From Acidithiobacillus_B sp049965315 (GTDB lineage Bacteria; Pseudomonadota; Gammaproteobacteria; Acidithiobacillales; Acidithiobacillaceae), in the NCBI RefSeq assembly GCF_049965315.1, contig NZ_JBMFWL010000002.1, positions 62,001 through 126,000 of the forward strand: a stretch of DNA of 64,000 bases, in the 5' to 3' direction. The notes under the pieces were generated by a model that had not been told where the DNA came from, made no database searches, and saw only the letters and a list, made by a program, of their open reading frames with translations. The position numbers were made by a program, and so were the translations under genes. Below, in pieces: positions 40,654-50,730 of the stretch (position 1 is the stretch's first letter; each line of letters opens with the position of its first letter).

Positions 40654-40967
40654 GAGCCGCGCAGCAATGGCAAGACGTTAAATCGCCAGATAAATCCCGG
40701 TATGGCAAACACCGCGAACATGCACAAGGCAATCACATAAAACTCCCATCCCTGCCCTTGCACCTGGCCATCCGCGACCCGCTCCAGGCCAAAGCCGATG
40801 CTACCCACCACCAGGTATAAAACCAGCCATTCGGCCAGATACCAGAAAAACGCCTTACCCTGCCCGGTGGAGAACCACAAGAATATCCGACCACTCAACC
40901 AGGGCAAATTGGCGGCGACAAAGGCCAGGGCAATATAGCCGATAACAAGCTGATGTACGTTCATCAT
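40650..40967 (-). CDS. DUF2818 family membrane protein, end of nuo operon
   Basis: Predicted 105 aa from the ATG at 40967 (overlapping the nuoN stop by 4 bp; a second ATG is at 40964). Three hydrophobic segments (about residues 5-25, 40-60, 77-95): VIGYIALAFVAANLPWLSGR, FFWYLAEWLVLYLVVG and EFYVIALCMFAVFAIPGFIW. DUF2818 genes are placed after nuoN in Betaproteobacteria and relatives; a role in complex I assembly or membrane support is possible but unproven. Confidence 0.87.
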   Translation of the reverse strand: MMNVHQLVIGYIALAFVAANLPWLSGRIFLWFSTGQGKAFFWYLAEWLVLYLVVGSIGFGLERVADGQVQGQGWEFYVIALCMFAVFAIPGFIWRFNVLPLLRGS

Positions 40968-42409
40968 ATCGCTCCCTGCAGGGCATAAATGCAAAAGGCC
41001 ATCAACGGCCCCGGCAGGATACCGAGGATCAGCAAGGCCACGCTGTTAACGCTCATAAAGGCCGCCGCCACATCATCGCGCGCGATCTCCGGAGCGGCAT
41101 CCTCGGGCGCATCAAAATACATCACCTTGATCACCCGGAGATAATAAAATGCGCCAATGACCGCCAGCAGCACACCAATAACCGCAATCCAGACATATCC
41201 CGCCGCGATGACGGCCTGGAATACCGCAAGTTTCGCATAGAAACCGACCGTGGGCGGAACGCCGGCCATGGAAAACATGATAATGAGCATCATCGCCGCA
41301 TACCAGGGTTTCCGTTGCGCCAGCCCTTTGAAGTCGTCAATCCGCTCGGCCTCGAAACCCGCCCTGGTCAAAAGCAGGATCATGCCAAAACCTGCGAGGG
41401 ACATCAGCACGTACACCACCGTATAAAATAGCGCGCTGGCAAGGCCGTTCAAGGTCCCGGCCAGAACCCCCAGGGACAGGAATCCCACATGCCCCACGGT
41501 GGAATACGCCAGCATCCGCTTGATATTGCCTTGGGCGATGGCAATCACATTGCCCACCACCAGCGAAGCGATGGCGAGGACGATGAAGATCTGCTGCCAG
41601 ACCGCCATCACTCCATAACTCCCATCCACCAGCAGACGGATAATCAGGGCGAATGCGCCCAGTTTGGGGGCCGACGCCAGAAACAGGGTAACCGCCGTCG
41701 GCGCGCCCTGATAAACATCCGGCAGCCACATATGAAAAGGAGCCGCCCCCAGCTTGAAGGCAATGCCGGCCGTGATGAATACCATGGCAAAAACCAGGAC
41801 CAGATTGGCACCGGTCACGTTGACCAGACCAGCGGCGATATCCCGCACGTCGAGGCTTCCGGTCAACCCATAAAGCAGGGACATGCCATACAGAAGCAGG
41901 CCGGAAGCCAGCGCGCCGAGGACAAAGTATTTGAGGCCCGCTTCCGTCGCCATCAGGCTATCCCGGTACATGGCCACCAGCGCATATTGACTGAGGGCCA
42001 GCAATTCCAGCCCCAGATAAATGGTCAGGAGGTTCCCGCCGGATGCCATGATCATGACTCCCAGCAGCGCGAAGAGGAGGAGCACGAAGACCTCCCCTCG
42101 ATACAGCCCCCGCTCACGAAGATAGCGACCGGAATAGATCACGACCAAAAATACTGCCAGATAACTAAACAGGTTGATTACGTTGGCAAAAGGATCCGCA
42201 ATGAACATCCCGGCGAATGCCGTGCCCCGCTGGTCCATGAGCATGAAAGTCAGGGCGGCGGCACCCAGCAGGGTCAGCCCGGTCAGCACGGCGGCGATGT
42301 CGCGCAGTTTCTCCGCGAAAAAGAGATCCGCCAGGAGAGTCACGCAGGCCATGCTCAATACCCAGATTTCGGGGAGAGCCAACGTCCAGTGCGCGGTGAT
42401 GTCGGTCAT
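40964..42409 (-). CDS. nuoN: NADH-quinone oxidoreductase subunit N
   Basis: 481 aa, about 14 membrane helices, antiporter-like (Mrp) proton-pumping subunit. GLELLALSQYALVAMYR, EAGLKYFVLGALASGLLLYG and APFHMWLPDVYQGAPTAVTL are seen; the last contains the conserved Pro-His-x-Trp region. Twelve bp after nuoM's stop on the minus strand. Confidence 0.95.
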   Translation of the reverse strand: MTDITAHWTLALPEIWVLSMACVTLLADLFFAEKLRDIAAVLTGLTLLGAAALTFMLMDQRGTAFAGMFIADPFANVINLFSYLAVFLVVIYSGRYLRERGLYRGEVFVLLLFALLGVMIMASGGNLLTIYLGLELLALSQYALVAMYRDSLMATEAGLKYFVLGALASGLLLYGMSLLYGLTGSLDVRDIAAGLVNVTGANLVLVFAMVFITAGIAFKLGAAPFHMWLPDVYQGAPTAVTLFLASAPKLGAFALIIRLLVDGSYGVMAVWQQIFIVLAIASLVVGNVIAIAQGNIKRMLAYSTVGHVGFLSLGVLAGTLNGLASALFYTVVYVLMSLAGFGMILLLTRAGFEAERIDDFKGLAQRKPWYAAMMLIIMFSMAGVPPTVGFYAKLAVFQAVIAAGYVWIAVIGVLLAVIGAFYYLRVIKVMYFDAPEDAAPEIARDDVAAAFMSVNSVALLILGILPGPLMAFCIYALQGAI

Positions 42410-42420
42410 GGGGAAGTCCT

Positions 42421-43905
42421 TTACGCCGGAATCTTGTTAATGGCCACCTGTTCAACCAGGTGGTGAACGGAACTATGGAGAATATCGAGAAAGGGGGCCG
42501 GCCAGACGCCCAGCAACAGGGTGAAAAAAGCCAGCGCGCCCAGGACCAATACTTCCCGCCCGTTGGCATCCTTCAACGCCGCCACCGCCGGCTGCGTTAC
42601 GGCACCGAAAATCACCCGTTTGAAGAGCCACAAGGTATAGGCTGCACCCGTGACCAGGCTGGTTGCGGCAAGAATCGCGGGCCATGGATACACCTGATAG
42701 GTGCCCAGGACGACCATGAATTCGCCGACGAAACCGGAGGTGCCCGGCAACCCCACGTTGGCCATGGCAAAAAGCATCATCAGGGAGGCGAATATGGGCA
42801 TGGTATTCACCACGCCGCCATAAGCCTTGATCTGGCGGGTATGCATGCGATCATACAGCACCCCCACGCACAGGAACATGGCGGCACTGACGAAGCCGTG
42901 GGAGAGCATCTGGATAATGCTGCCCTCCATGGCTACGGCGGTGAAGACGAAAAACCCCAGGGTGACAAAACCCATGTGCGCAATGGAGGAATAGGCGATG
43001 AGCTTCTTCATGTCTTCCTGGACGACGGCGACCAAAGCGACATAAATGATGGCGATCAGCGACAATCCGATCATGATCCACGCCAGCTCCCGGCTGGCAT
43101 CGGGCACGATGGGCAGGCTGAGGCGAAGGAAGCCGTAGGCGCCCATCTTCAGCATCACCGCCGCAAGGATGACCGATCCCCCCGTCGGCGCTTCGACATG
43201 CGCATCCGGCAACCAGGTATGTACGGGCCACATGGGAATCTTCACGGCAAAGGCTAGGAAGAAGGCAATAAAAATCAGGATCTGTGCCGTAGATCCGATG
43301 GGGATCTGTTGAAAGGTCAGCAGGTTGAAGCTGTGGTCCGCGTGAAAATAGAGGTAAAGCAATGCCACCAGCATCAATACCGAACCGAGAAAGGTATACA
43401 GGAAAAACTTGATCGTCGCATAGACGCGATTGGGGCCGCCCCAAATGCCGATGATCAGAAACATGGGTATCAGCATGGCCTCCCAAAAGACATAGAAAAG
43501 GATGGCATCCAGCGCGCAAAACACGCCGATCATCAATCCTTCCATGATGAGAAAGGCGCCCATGTATTGCGCCACACGCTGTTGGATATTGGTCCATGAA
43601 CTGATCACAACCAGTATCGTCAAAAAACTGGTCAGCAATATGAACCACAGGGAAATGCCGTCCACGCCAAGGTGATAATGAATGTTCAGGGATGGTATCC
43701 AGGCCGCATACTCATTGAACTGCATCGCCGCCGTGTGATCGTTGAAACCCGTATAGAGAGGAATCGTCAGCGCAAAGGCCACAATGGAAAAAAGCAGCGC
43801 GGCCCAGCGCGCGGCCCGGGGCCGCCGGTCGCCGACGGCCAGGGTGAGGATCCCACCGATCACCGGTGTCCAGATGGCCAGACTGAGGAGCGGAAAATAC
43901 GCCAT
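42421..43905 (-). CDS. nuoM: NADH-quinone oxidoreductase subunit M
   Basis: 494 aa, about 14 helices, antiporter-like. Key blocks: FYVFWEAMLIPMFLIIGIWG with the conserved Glu, VKIPMWPVHTWLPDAHVEAP with Lys/His, and KKLIAYSSIAHMGFVTLG. One of three proton-pumping channels of complex I. Four bp after nuoL. Confidence 0.95.
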   Translation of the reverse strand: MAYFPLLSLAIWTPVIGGILTLAVGDRRPRAARWAALLFSIVAFALTIPLYTGFNDHTAAMQFNEYAAWIPSLNIHYHLGVDGISLWFILLTSFLTILVVISSWTNIQQRVAQYMGAFLIMEGLMIGVFCALDAILFYVFWEAMLIPMFLIIGIWGGPNRVYATIKFFLYTFLGSVLMLVALLYLYFHADHSFNLLTFQQIPIGSTAQILIFIAFFLAFAVKIPMWPVHTWLPDAHVEAPTGGSVILAAVMLKMGAYGFLRLSLPIVPDASRELAWIMIGLSLIAIIYVALVAVVQEDMKKLIAYSSIAHMGFVTLGFFVFTAVAMEGSIIQMLSHGFVSAAMFLCVGVLYDRMHTRQIKAYGGVVNTMPIFASLMMLFAMANVGLPGTSGFVGEFMVVLGTYQVYPWPAILAATSLVTGAAYTLWLFKRVIFGAVTQPAVAALKDANGREVLVLGALAFFTLLLGVWPAPFLDILHSSVHHLVEQVAINKIPA

Positions 43906-43909
43906 GGAC

Positions 43910-45892
43910 TTAGCCCCTCATCACGACAAAATACGTCATTAGCATGATCAATCCTATAATCATCGCAAAGGCATAGTGATAGATATAGCCGCTCTGAACC
44001 CGCCGCCAGGAAAGGGCGGCCTTCCCCACTTCCCGCGCCGTGCCATTCACCATGATCCCATCGATGATGCGGACATCGCCTACCCGCCAAAAGAGGCGCC
44101 CGAAGAACAATACGCCATTGACCAGAAGCACGCGGTTCAGGGCGTCAAAGCCATACTTGTGCTCCAGAATCCAGGTGAATGGCCGCAGCGCCCGAGCCAG
44201 CACCACGGGCAGCCCCGGAAGGATGAGATAAAGATAGGCCGCCGTCATGATGCCGGTGACGGCGAGCCAAAAGGGCAGGCTGATCAGCCCATGCATCATG
44301 AAAGCGAGAGAGCCGTGCCAGTGGGCAGCGATCTCGCCAATGGTATTCCATTGCGGCGCCACGGATATGGCGCCCTGGAAAAACGAACCCAGGCCGATGG
44401 GTTGGATATAGGCCCAACCGGCATAAATGGACGGAATACTCAGGGCCAGCAAAGGAACGGTGATTACCCGGGGCGACTCGTGGAGGTGAGCGCGGGTATG
44501 GGCATCCATCCGCGGCTGGCCATGAAAGACCAGAAAGAACAGGCGAAATGTATACAATGCCGTGACCAGCACGCCCGCAACCAGGAAAAACTCCGCCAGC
44601 CCCGCTCCGGGTACCTGCGCCAGACCCACGGCTTCGATGATCAGATCCTTGCTGAAAAATCCGGCAAAGGGCGGGATGCCCGCAAGGGCCAGGCTGCCGA
44701 TGAGAAACGTCACATAGGTAACGGGCATGTACCGCCGCAACCCGCCCATCTTGCGAATATCCTGCTCATTGTTCATGGCGTGAATTACCGAACCCGCCGC
44801 GAGAAAGAGCAGGGCCTTGAAGAAGGCATGGGTCATGAGGTGGAAGATGGCCGCCGAAAAGGCCGATGCCCCCAGGGCTGCCGTCATGTACCCGAGCTGG
44901 GACAAGGTGGAATAGGCAATGATGCGCTTGATATCATTTTGCACGAGGCCAATCAGACCCATGAACAGCGCCGTGATGGCACCGACCATGAGGACCACCG
45001 CCAGCGCCGTCGCCGACAGCTCATAGATGGGCGACATCCGGGCGACCATGAAGATGCCCGCCGTCACCATGGTGGCAGCGTGAATCAGCGCCGAGATGGG
45101 GGTCGGGCCTTCCATGGACTCCGGCAGCCAGACGTGCAAGGGCACCTGGGCCGACTTTCCCATGGCCCCGATGAAGAGCAGGATGGCGATCCAGGTGATC
45201 ACGCTCCAGGGATGTCCCGGAATGATTGCGACGGTCTGGCCAACCAGATTGGGCAATTGCGCGAAAACCGTGCGGTAATCCAGGCTTCCACAATAACTGT
45301 AAATGGCGGCAATGCCGAGCAGGAAGCCAAAGTCCCCCACCCGGTTGACGATAAACGCCTTGATGGCCGCCGCATTGGCGCTCTCCCGCTGGAACCAGAA
45401 ACCGATCAACAGATAGGACACCAGGCCTACGGCTTCCCAGCCGAAAAACAGTTGCAGAAAATTATTGCTCATCACCAGCATGATCATGGCAAAGGTGAAC
45501 AGCGCGATGTAACTGAAGAATCGCGCATACCCCGGATCTCCATGCATATAGCCAACGGTATACACATGCACGCACAGAGACACGAAAGTCACCACCACCA
45601 GCATCACTGCCGTCAACGCATCGATATCAAAGCCGATGTGCAGGGGGAGATTGCCCATGACGCCCCAGGTGTAGACATTCCCATAGAATGTCACACCCTG
45701 GGTGACTTGCCAGAGCACGAACAGCGCCAGATAAAAAGCAATGGCCACACCGACAATGGGTGCCCAGTGGGCCTTTTCCTTCAGTTGGCGGCTCCCCAGA
45801 CCGGCGATCAGCGACCCGAGCAGGGGTGCCAGGGGAATGGCCAGGTAGATCGGGAGGGCCGGGAACAGCCTCAGCCAGTCAAAAACGAACAT
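43910..45892 (-). CDS. nuoL: NADH-quinone oxidoreductase subunit L
   Basis: 660 aa. Antiporter-like core with FFGWEAVGLVSYLLIGFW, GKSAQVPLHVWLPESMEGPT and KRIIAYSTLSQLGYM, followed by a C-terminal lateral helix region and a final TM segment that clamps the membrane arm. Normal length for the family. One bp separates it from nuoK. Confidence 0.95.
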   Translation of the reverse strand: MFVFDWLRLFPALPIYLAIPLAPLLGSLIAGLGSRQLKEKAHWAPIVGVAIAFYLALFVLWQVTQGVTFYGNVYTWGVMGNLPLHIGFDIDALTAVMLVVVTFVSLCVHVYTVGYMHGDPGYARFFSYIALFTFAMIMLVMSNNFLQLFFGWEAVGLVSYLLIGFWFQRESANAAAIKAFIVNRVGDFGFLLGIAAIYSYCGSLDYRTVFAQLPNLVGQTVAIIPGHPWSVITWIAILLFIGAMGKSAQVPLHVWLPESMEGPTPISALIHAATMVTAGIFMVARMSPIYELSATALAVVLMVGAITALFMGLIGLVQNDIKRIIAYSTLSQLGYMTAALGASAFSAAIFHLMTHAFFKALLFLAAGSVIHAMNNEQDIRKMGGLRRYMPVTYVTFLIGSLALAGIPPFAGFFSKDLIIEAVGLAQVPGAGLAEFFLVAGVLVTALYTFRLFFLVFHGQPRMDAHTRAHLHESPRVITVPLLALSIPSIYAGWAYIQPIGLGSFFQGAISVAPQWNTIGEIAAHWHGSLAFMMHGLISLPFWLAVTGIMTAAYLYLILPGLPVVLARALRPFTWILEHKYGFDALNRVLLVNGVLFFGRLFWRVGDVRIIDGIMVNGTAREVGKAALSWRRVQSGYIYHYAFAMIIGLIMLMTYFVVMRG

Positions 45893-45893
45893 C

Positions 45894-46199
45894 TCACCCC
45901 CTCAGCTCGTCAATATCGTCCACATTGATGCTGTGCCGATTGCGGAAATACACCACCAGGATCGCCAATCCGATAGCCGCCTCGGCTGCCGCCACCGTGA
46001 GAATGAAAAAAACGAAGACCTGTCCGGCAAGATTGCCGAGATAATAGGAAAAGGCGACCAGGTTGATATTGACGGCCAACAGCATCAATTCGATGGCCAT
46101 CAGCAGGATGATCACGTTTTTCCGGTTGAGGAAAATGCCGATCACCCCGATGGAAAAAAGGAGCGCTGCAAGGATGAGGTAGGACGATAAGGTTGGCAT
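45894..46199 (-). CDS. nuoK: NADH-quinone oxidoreductase subunit K
   Basis: 101 aa, three helices: YLILAALLFSIGVIGIFLNR, NVIILLMAIELMLLAVNINL with the conserved Glu, and VAAAEAAIGLAILVVYFRNR with the second Glu. Forms the link between quinone site and antiporter subunits. Confidence 0.96.
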   Translation of the reverse strand: MPTLSSYLILAALLFSIGVIGIFLNRKNVIILLMAIELMLLAVNINLVAFSYYLGNLAGQVFVFFILTVAAAEAAIGLAILVVYFRNRHSINVDDIDELRG

Positions 46200-46207
46200 G
46201 GATCACC

Positions 46208-46807
46208 TCAATGTTTGTTGGCGCGCAAATCAACGAGGTGTACCCGGTCTTTGGCCCGGACCCGCAGTTGCTCCTCCGTGCGCTGGCTTTTGGTCCCGCT
46301 GCGCCGCCGCAGGGTCAGGGCAATGGCCGCGATGATGGCCACCAGGAGTATGGCCGCGGCTATTTCGAAGGGATAGAGATATTGGGTGTACAAGAGGTAG
46401 CCCAGCGCCCGGGTATTGTCGTAATTCCCCGGGAAGGGCACTGGCGCCGGGATGTGACCCAGGGGTGCCGTCCAATACACCATGGCCAGTTCGAGGACGC
46501 CGAGGGCGGCGATGGCCAATCCGAGGGGCAGGTAACTGAGAAAGCCCTCCTTGAGTCTGGCCAGATTGATGTCCAGCATCATCACGACGAAAAGAAAGAG
46601 CACCATGACCGCCCCGACATACACCAGGATCAGGATCAGGCCGAGGAATTCCGCCCCGAGCAGGAGAAAAATCGCTGCGGCACTAAAGAATGTCAGCACC
46701 AGATAGAGGGTGGCATATACCGGATTGCGCGCGATGACCACCATGGTCGCCGCCCCCAGGAGGACGATGGAAAAGGCGTAAAACAGTATGGAGGTTATAT
46801 TCAGCAT
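46208..46807 (-). CDS. nuoJ: NADH-quinone oxidoreductase subunit J
   Basis: 199 aa from the ATG at 46807 (MLNITSILFYAFSIVLLG); the frame is open further upstream without family similarity. Five helices, with the flexible TM3 block LGLILILVYVGAVMVLFLFV. Basic C-terminal tail (LTLRRRSGTKSQRTEEQ). Membrane arm subunit of complex I. Confidence 0.94.
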   Translation of the reverse strand: MLNITSILFYAFSIVLLGAATMVVIARNPVYATLYLVLTFFSAAAIFLLLGAEFLGLILILVYVGAVMVLFLFVVMMLDINLARLKEGFLSYLPLGLAIAALGVLELAMVYWTAPLGHIPAPVPFPGNYDNTRALGYLLYTQYLYPFEIAAAILLVAIIAAIALTLRRRSGTKSQRTEEQLRVRAKDRVHLVDLRANKH

Positions 46808-46826
46808 GTTCCCGTCTTTCCCCCTA

Positions 46827-47318
46827 TCATCGATAACGGCTATCGGACTCACGGTCGCTGGCGAGTTCCGCCTCCAGCCGATCACCGTTGGCCAGGAGCA
46901 TGTCTTTGGTATAAATCAGGTCGGCCCGGATTTCCCCATGATAATCAAAAACCCGGCTTTCGACGATGGAGTCCACGGGACAGGACTCTTCACACAGCCC
47001 GCAAAAAATGCACTTGCTCAAGTCAATGTCATAGCGCGTCGTCCGCCGCGTCCCGTCCGCACGCTGTTCACTTTCAATGGTGATGGCGAGGGCCGGACAA
47101 ACGGCCTCGCAAAGCTTGCAGGCGATGCACCGTTCCTCGCCATTGGGATAGCGGCGCAGGGCGTGTAGCCCGCGAAAACGGGGTGACTGCGGCGTACGCT
47201 CCTCCGGGTACTGCACGGTGATCTTGCGGGCGAAAAGATAGCGCCCCGTGAGCCCCATGCCGCGCAGCATTTCGGTGAGAAAAAAGGTCTGGAACCACTG
47301 CCTTGGCTTGAATTGCAT
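46827..47318 (-). CDS. nuoI: NADH-quinone oxidoreductase subunit I (2x[4Fe-4S])
   Basis: Predicted 163 aa from the ATG at 47318 (AGAGGA ribosome site). Two ferredoxin motifs: CIACKLCEAVCP and CIFCGLCEESCP, binding clusters N6a and N6b that pass electrons towards N2. N-terminal amphipathic helix GMGLTGRYLFARKITVQYPE. Standard length. Confidence 0.96.
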   Translation of the reverse strand: MQFKPRQWFQTFFLTEMLRGMGLTGRYLFARKITVQYPEERTPQSPRFRGLHALRRYPNGEERCIACKLCEAVCPALAITIESEQRADGTRRTTRYDIDLSKCIFCGLCEESCPVDSIVESRVFDYHGEIRADLIYTKDMLLANGDRLEAELASDRESDSRYR

Positions 47319-47332
47319 TCGCTTTCCTCTCT

Positions 47333-48364
47333 TCAGCGCAAGACTGCGCGCAAGGGCGTCTCTAGGGCGATTCCAATGACCACGATCCAGGCAATGGTCA
47401 CGGGAATGAATACCTTCCATCCCAACCGCATGATCTGATCATAACGGTAACGCGGGAACGTGGCGCGGATCCATAAGAAGACAAAGAGGAGAAAAGCCGT
47501 TTTGGCGATCAGCCACACCGTGCCTGGGACCCAAGTGAAGGGCGGCAGATTGACGGGGGGATACCACCCGCCCAGGAACAGGATGGCCGTCAGTATGGAA
47601 ACGAAGATCATGTTCGCATATTCGGCCAGGAAAAAAAGCGCAAAGGCCATGCCCGAATATTCCACATGGAATCCCGCCACGATTTCCGACTCGCCTTCGG
47701 CCACATCGAAAGGAGCGCGATTGGTTTCCGCCACGCCCGAGATGAAGTACACCAGAAAAAAGGGAAATAGCGGCAGCCAGTACCAGGACCAGAATCCCCC
47801 CCCGGCCTGGGCCTCCACAATCTTGCTGAGGTCCAGGGTCTGCGCCGCCATCAACACCCCAACCAGGGCAAAACCCATGGCGATTTCGTAAGCGACCAAC
47901 TGGGCAGCAGCACGCATGGCCCCGAGGAAGGCATATTTGGAATTGGATGCCCACCCCGCGACGATGATCCCATACACCCCCAGGCCGGCAATGGCCAACA
48001 CATAGAGCAAGCCGGCATTCATATTGGAGATGGCCATGCCCGGTCCAAAAGGAATGGCCGCCCACACCAGCATGGCGGGGACAAAGGCCAGCACCGGGGC
48101 CGCCAGGAACAGAAAGCGGTTGGCGCTGCTGGGAATGATGATTTCCTTGAAAAGGAGCTTGATGGCATCGGCAATGGGTTGCAAGGAACCCTTGATGCCC
48201 ACCCGGTTAGGGCCGAGGCGCACCTGGATATAGCCGATGACCTTGCGTTCGGCGAGGGTCAGGTAGGCGACGGCCAGCAGGAGAGGCACCACGACCACCA
48301 GAATCTTGAGTACCGACCAGAGCACCGGCCACCAGAAATGGTCTTGTAGGGTTGGGATATTCAC
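47333..48364 (-). CDS. nuoH: NADH-quinone oxidoreductase subunit H
   Basis: 343 aa with a GTG start at 48364, 8 bp after the nuoG stop; a longer frame upstream is a shadow of nuoG. Eight helices; AERKVIGYIQVRLGPNRVG, KLLFKEIIIPS, and SGVAETNRAPFDVAEGESE (quinone-site loop) cut here to NRAPFDVAEGESE are diagnostic. Forms the quinone chamber with NuoB and NuoD. Confidence 0.95.
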   Translation of the reverse strand: MNIPTLQDHFWWPVLWSVLKILVVVVPLLLAVAYLTLAERKVIGYIQVRLGPNRVGIKGSLQPIADAIKLLFKEIIIPSSANRFLFLAAPVLAFVPAMLVWAAIPFGPGMAISNMNAGLLYVLAIAGLGVYGIIVAGWASNSKYAFLGAMRAAAQLVAYEIAMGFALVGVLMAAQTLDLSKIVEAQAGGGFWSWYWLPLFPFFLVYFISGVAETNRAPFDVAEGESEIVAGFHVEYSGMAFALFFLAEYANMIFVSILTAILFLGGWYPPVNLPPFTWVPGTVWLIAKTAFLLFVFLWIRATFPRYRYDQIMRLGWKVFIPVTIAWIVVIGIALETPLRAVLR

Positions 48365-48372
48365 GGCGCCCC

Positions 48373-50730
48373 CTAACCCGTCGCCAAGGCAGCGGCGGCC
48401 GCAACCGCCGGGGCCGAGGCGATGGCACAAGGACCCACGGCCGGACCAAGGTCCCGGGTCTCCGGGAAGCCCATGGGCACCCATACGGCGCCCATGGGGA
48501 TCTTGCGGTCCAGGACCAGCGGCAGCAGGGCCTTGCCGGCAGTCGTGGTGATTTCCACGACCCCGGGATGCAGGCGCAGGGCCGCCGCCTGCTCCGGGTG
48601 CAGGCGCGCGACGGCCTGCTGGGCCAAGGGTGCCGAGCGCCGGACCAGCGGATCGCTCCGATACAAGGGCCATTCTCCCATGCGCAACAGCGGCGCCGCG
48701 CTGTGCGCCCCGGCCTCACAATGGGGGAAAGGGGCGAGGGGCGTTACATCGAGGGGGAATTCGCCCACCGCCCGTTGCCATGCCCGGGTCACCTCCTCCA
48801 ACTCCGTGAAGGCGAAACCCTCCACCCCCAGGCTATGCCCCAGCACCCGCAGGATCTTCCAGCCCGGGCGCGCCTCGCCCGCTGCCCGCACCGCCGCGCG
48901 AAAAGGCTGTTCACGCCCCTCATTGTTGATGTAACGCCCCGCCCCTTCGCCAAAGGCGACCGCCGGCAGAATGACATGGGCGTAGCGCTGCGCCTCCCGG
49001 GAAAAACAGCCGATGCTGATCACCAGCTCCGCTGCGCCCAAGGCGTGTTCCGCTGCGGCGCCATCCCAGCAATCCAGGGTGGGCTCGCAGTCCATGAGGA
49101 CGTAGCCCTTCAGCCCCGGTGTCCACATGGACCCCGCCGGCAGCCCCTGCTGGGGACTCGCAGCGCCGCCCGGAAGACGATGGGGAACGCATCCGGCAAT
49201 CCAGGCTCCGGCACTGTTGGCGCCTTCTCCCAGCCAACTGAGCCGTCCGCCGGCAAGGGCTGCGACTTGCCCGATCCAGTACAAAAGTTCGGCTGCCCGG
49301 GGGTGACGCAGGACGCCGCTGCCCACCAGGATCACGGGGTTGTCCGCCCCACGCAGCGCCTGTGCCGCCCCTGCCAGGGCCGTATCCCCCGGCGGTTCGG
49401 CAATGACCTCGGGCTGTGCAAGGTATCGGCACAGCCGCTCATAAAGCGCGACGTCCGCCCCGGCGTCGGCAACGATTTGCGTTGCCGGATAATTGAAGTC
49501 CCGCTGCTGCTCGGCCAGGACAAAAATCCGCCCGCCCGCGAGGACCGCCTTGCGCAGGCGATGATTGGTCAGGGGCTGTTCGTGACGCGGAAAGCCGTGA
49601 CAGATCAGGATCACCGGCTCCCGCTCCAGATCCTCCAGGGCCATGTTCAAGGCCGGGTAGAGCGGCATGGCGGCATCGGCGCGAAAGTCCTGCTGCGTCA
49701 AACGATGATCCACGTGGGGGCTGCCGATCCCGCGCAGCAATCCCTGGAAAAGGAAAAGTTCCTCGACGCTGGCCCGCGCCGAGATCAATCCTCCCAGTTG
49801 CTGGGCGCCATGTTCGCGCAAGAGATGTTCTATTCCCCCGACGGCGGCATCAAGGGCCTCTGCCCAGCTCACCTCACGCCATTGGCCATCCACCCGCAGC
49901 AGCGGCTGGGTCACGCGATCATCGGCCGCCAGCCCCGCATAGGCGAAGCGTCCCTTGTCGCAGATCCATTCCTCATTGACGGCCTCCGCCGGTCGCGGCA
50001 AGACCCGCATCACTTCCCGGCCACGGCTCTGGATATCGATATGACAGCCCGTGGAACAGTGGGGGCAAATGCCCGGGGTGTGTTTCAGCTCCCAGTTGCG
50101 GGCCGTAAAGCGAAAGGGTTTGCTGGTGAGCGCACCCACCGGACACAAGTCGATCATGTTGCCCGACAATTCGGACCGCACCGCCTGGGCCACATAGGTG
50201 CCGATGGCCATGCGTTCGCCCCGCCCCGTTGCCCCCAGTTCCATGATGCCGCCAATTTCCTGACCAAAGCGCACACAGCGCGTACACTGGATGCAGCGCG
50301 TCATTTCCGTGGCTATGAGAGGACCGATATCCTTGTCCTCCACCACCCGCTTCTCTTCCGTATACTGGCTGTGGGGATTGGCAAAGCCCATGGTGATGTC
50401 CTGCAAGGGGCATTCGCCGCCCTGATCGCAAATGGGGCAATCCAGGGGGTGATTGATGAGGAGGAATTCCAGCACTCCCTGCTGCGCCATTTTCGCCTTG
50501 CGGGACGCCGTGGAGACCTTCATCCCATCCGCCACGGGGGTTGCACAGGCGGGCAGGGGTTTGGGGGCCTTCTCCACATCCACCAGGCACATCCGGCAAT
50601 TGGCCGCCACCGAAAGCTTGGGGTGATAGCAGAAAAACGGGATATAAATCCCCAGCGCCTGCGCCGCTTCCATGATGGTGGTTCCCGGCGCAACATCAAT
50701 CGGCTTACCGTCGATCTCGATAATCGGCAT
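48373..50730 (-). CDS. nuoG: NADH-quinone oxidoreductase subunit G
   Basis: 785 aa; ATG at 50730 with GGGAGCAGGG upstream and 1-bp overlap with the nuoF stop. N-terminal [2Fe-2S] domain (FFCYHPKLSVAANCRMC ... CATP), then CPICDQGGECPLQD, CIQCTRCVRF, and a molybdopterin-oxidoreductase-like region opening CPHCSTGCHID ... WICDKGRF. The C-terminal two thirds are molybdopterin-fold without a cofactor. Peripheral arm electron path. The extreme C-terminus is an Ala-rich run. Confidence 0.94.
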   Translation of the reverse strand: MPIIEIDGKPIDVAPGTTIMEAAQALGIYIPFFCYHPKLSVAANCRMCLVDVEKAPKPLPACATPVADGMKVSTASRKAKMAQQGVLEFLLINHPLDCPICDQGGECPLQDITMGFANPHSQYTEEKRVVEDKDIGPLIATEMTRCIQCTRCVRFGQEIGGIMELGATGRGERMAIGTYVAQAVRSELSGNMIDLCPVGALTSKPFRFTARNWELKHTPGICPHCSTGCHIDIQSRGREVMRVLPRPAEAVNEEWICDKGRFAYAGLAADDRVTQPLLRVDGQWREVSWAEALDAAVGGIEHLLREHGAQQLGGLISARASVEELFLFQGLLRGIGSPHVDHRLTQQDFRADAAMPLYPALNMALEDLEREPVILICHGFPRHEQPLTNHRLRKAVLAGGRIFVLAEQQRDFNYPATQIVADAGADVALYERLCRYLAQPEVIAEPPGDTALAGAAQALRGADNPVILVGSGVLRHPRAAELLYWIGQVAALAGGRLSWLGEGANSAGAWIAGCVPHRLPGGAASPQQGLPAGSMWTPGLKGYVLMDCEPTLDCWDGAAAEHALGAAELVISIGCFSREAQRYAHVILPAVAFGEGAGRYINNEGREQPFRAAVRAAGEARPGWKILRVLGHSLGVEGFAFTELEEVTRAWQRAVGEFPLDVTPLAPFPHCEAGAHSAAPLLRMGEWPLYRSDPLVRRSAPLAQQAVARLHPEQAAALRLHPGVVEITTTAGKALLPLVLDRKIPMGAVWVPMGFPETRDLGPAVGPCAIASAPAVAAAAALATG

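Noticed and set aside
43976..45928. 650-codon frame antisense to nuoL
   Set aside because: His/Gln/Arg-rich mirror of a membrane protein gene; not a real gene.
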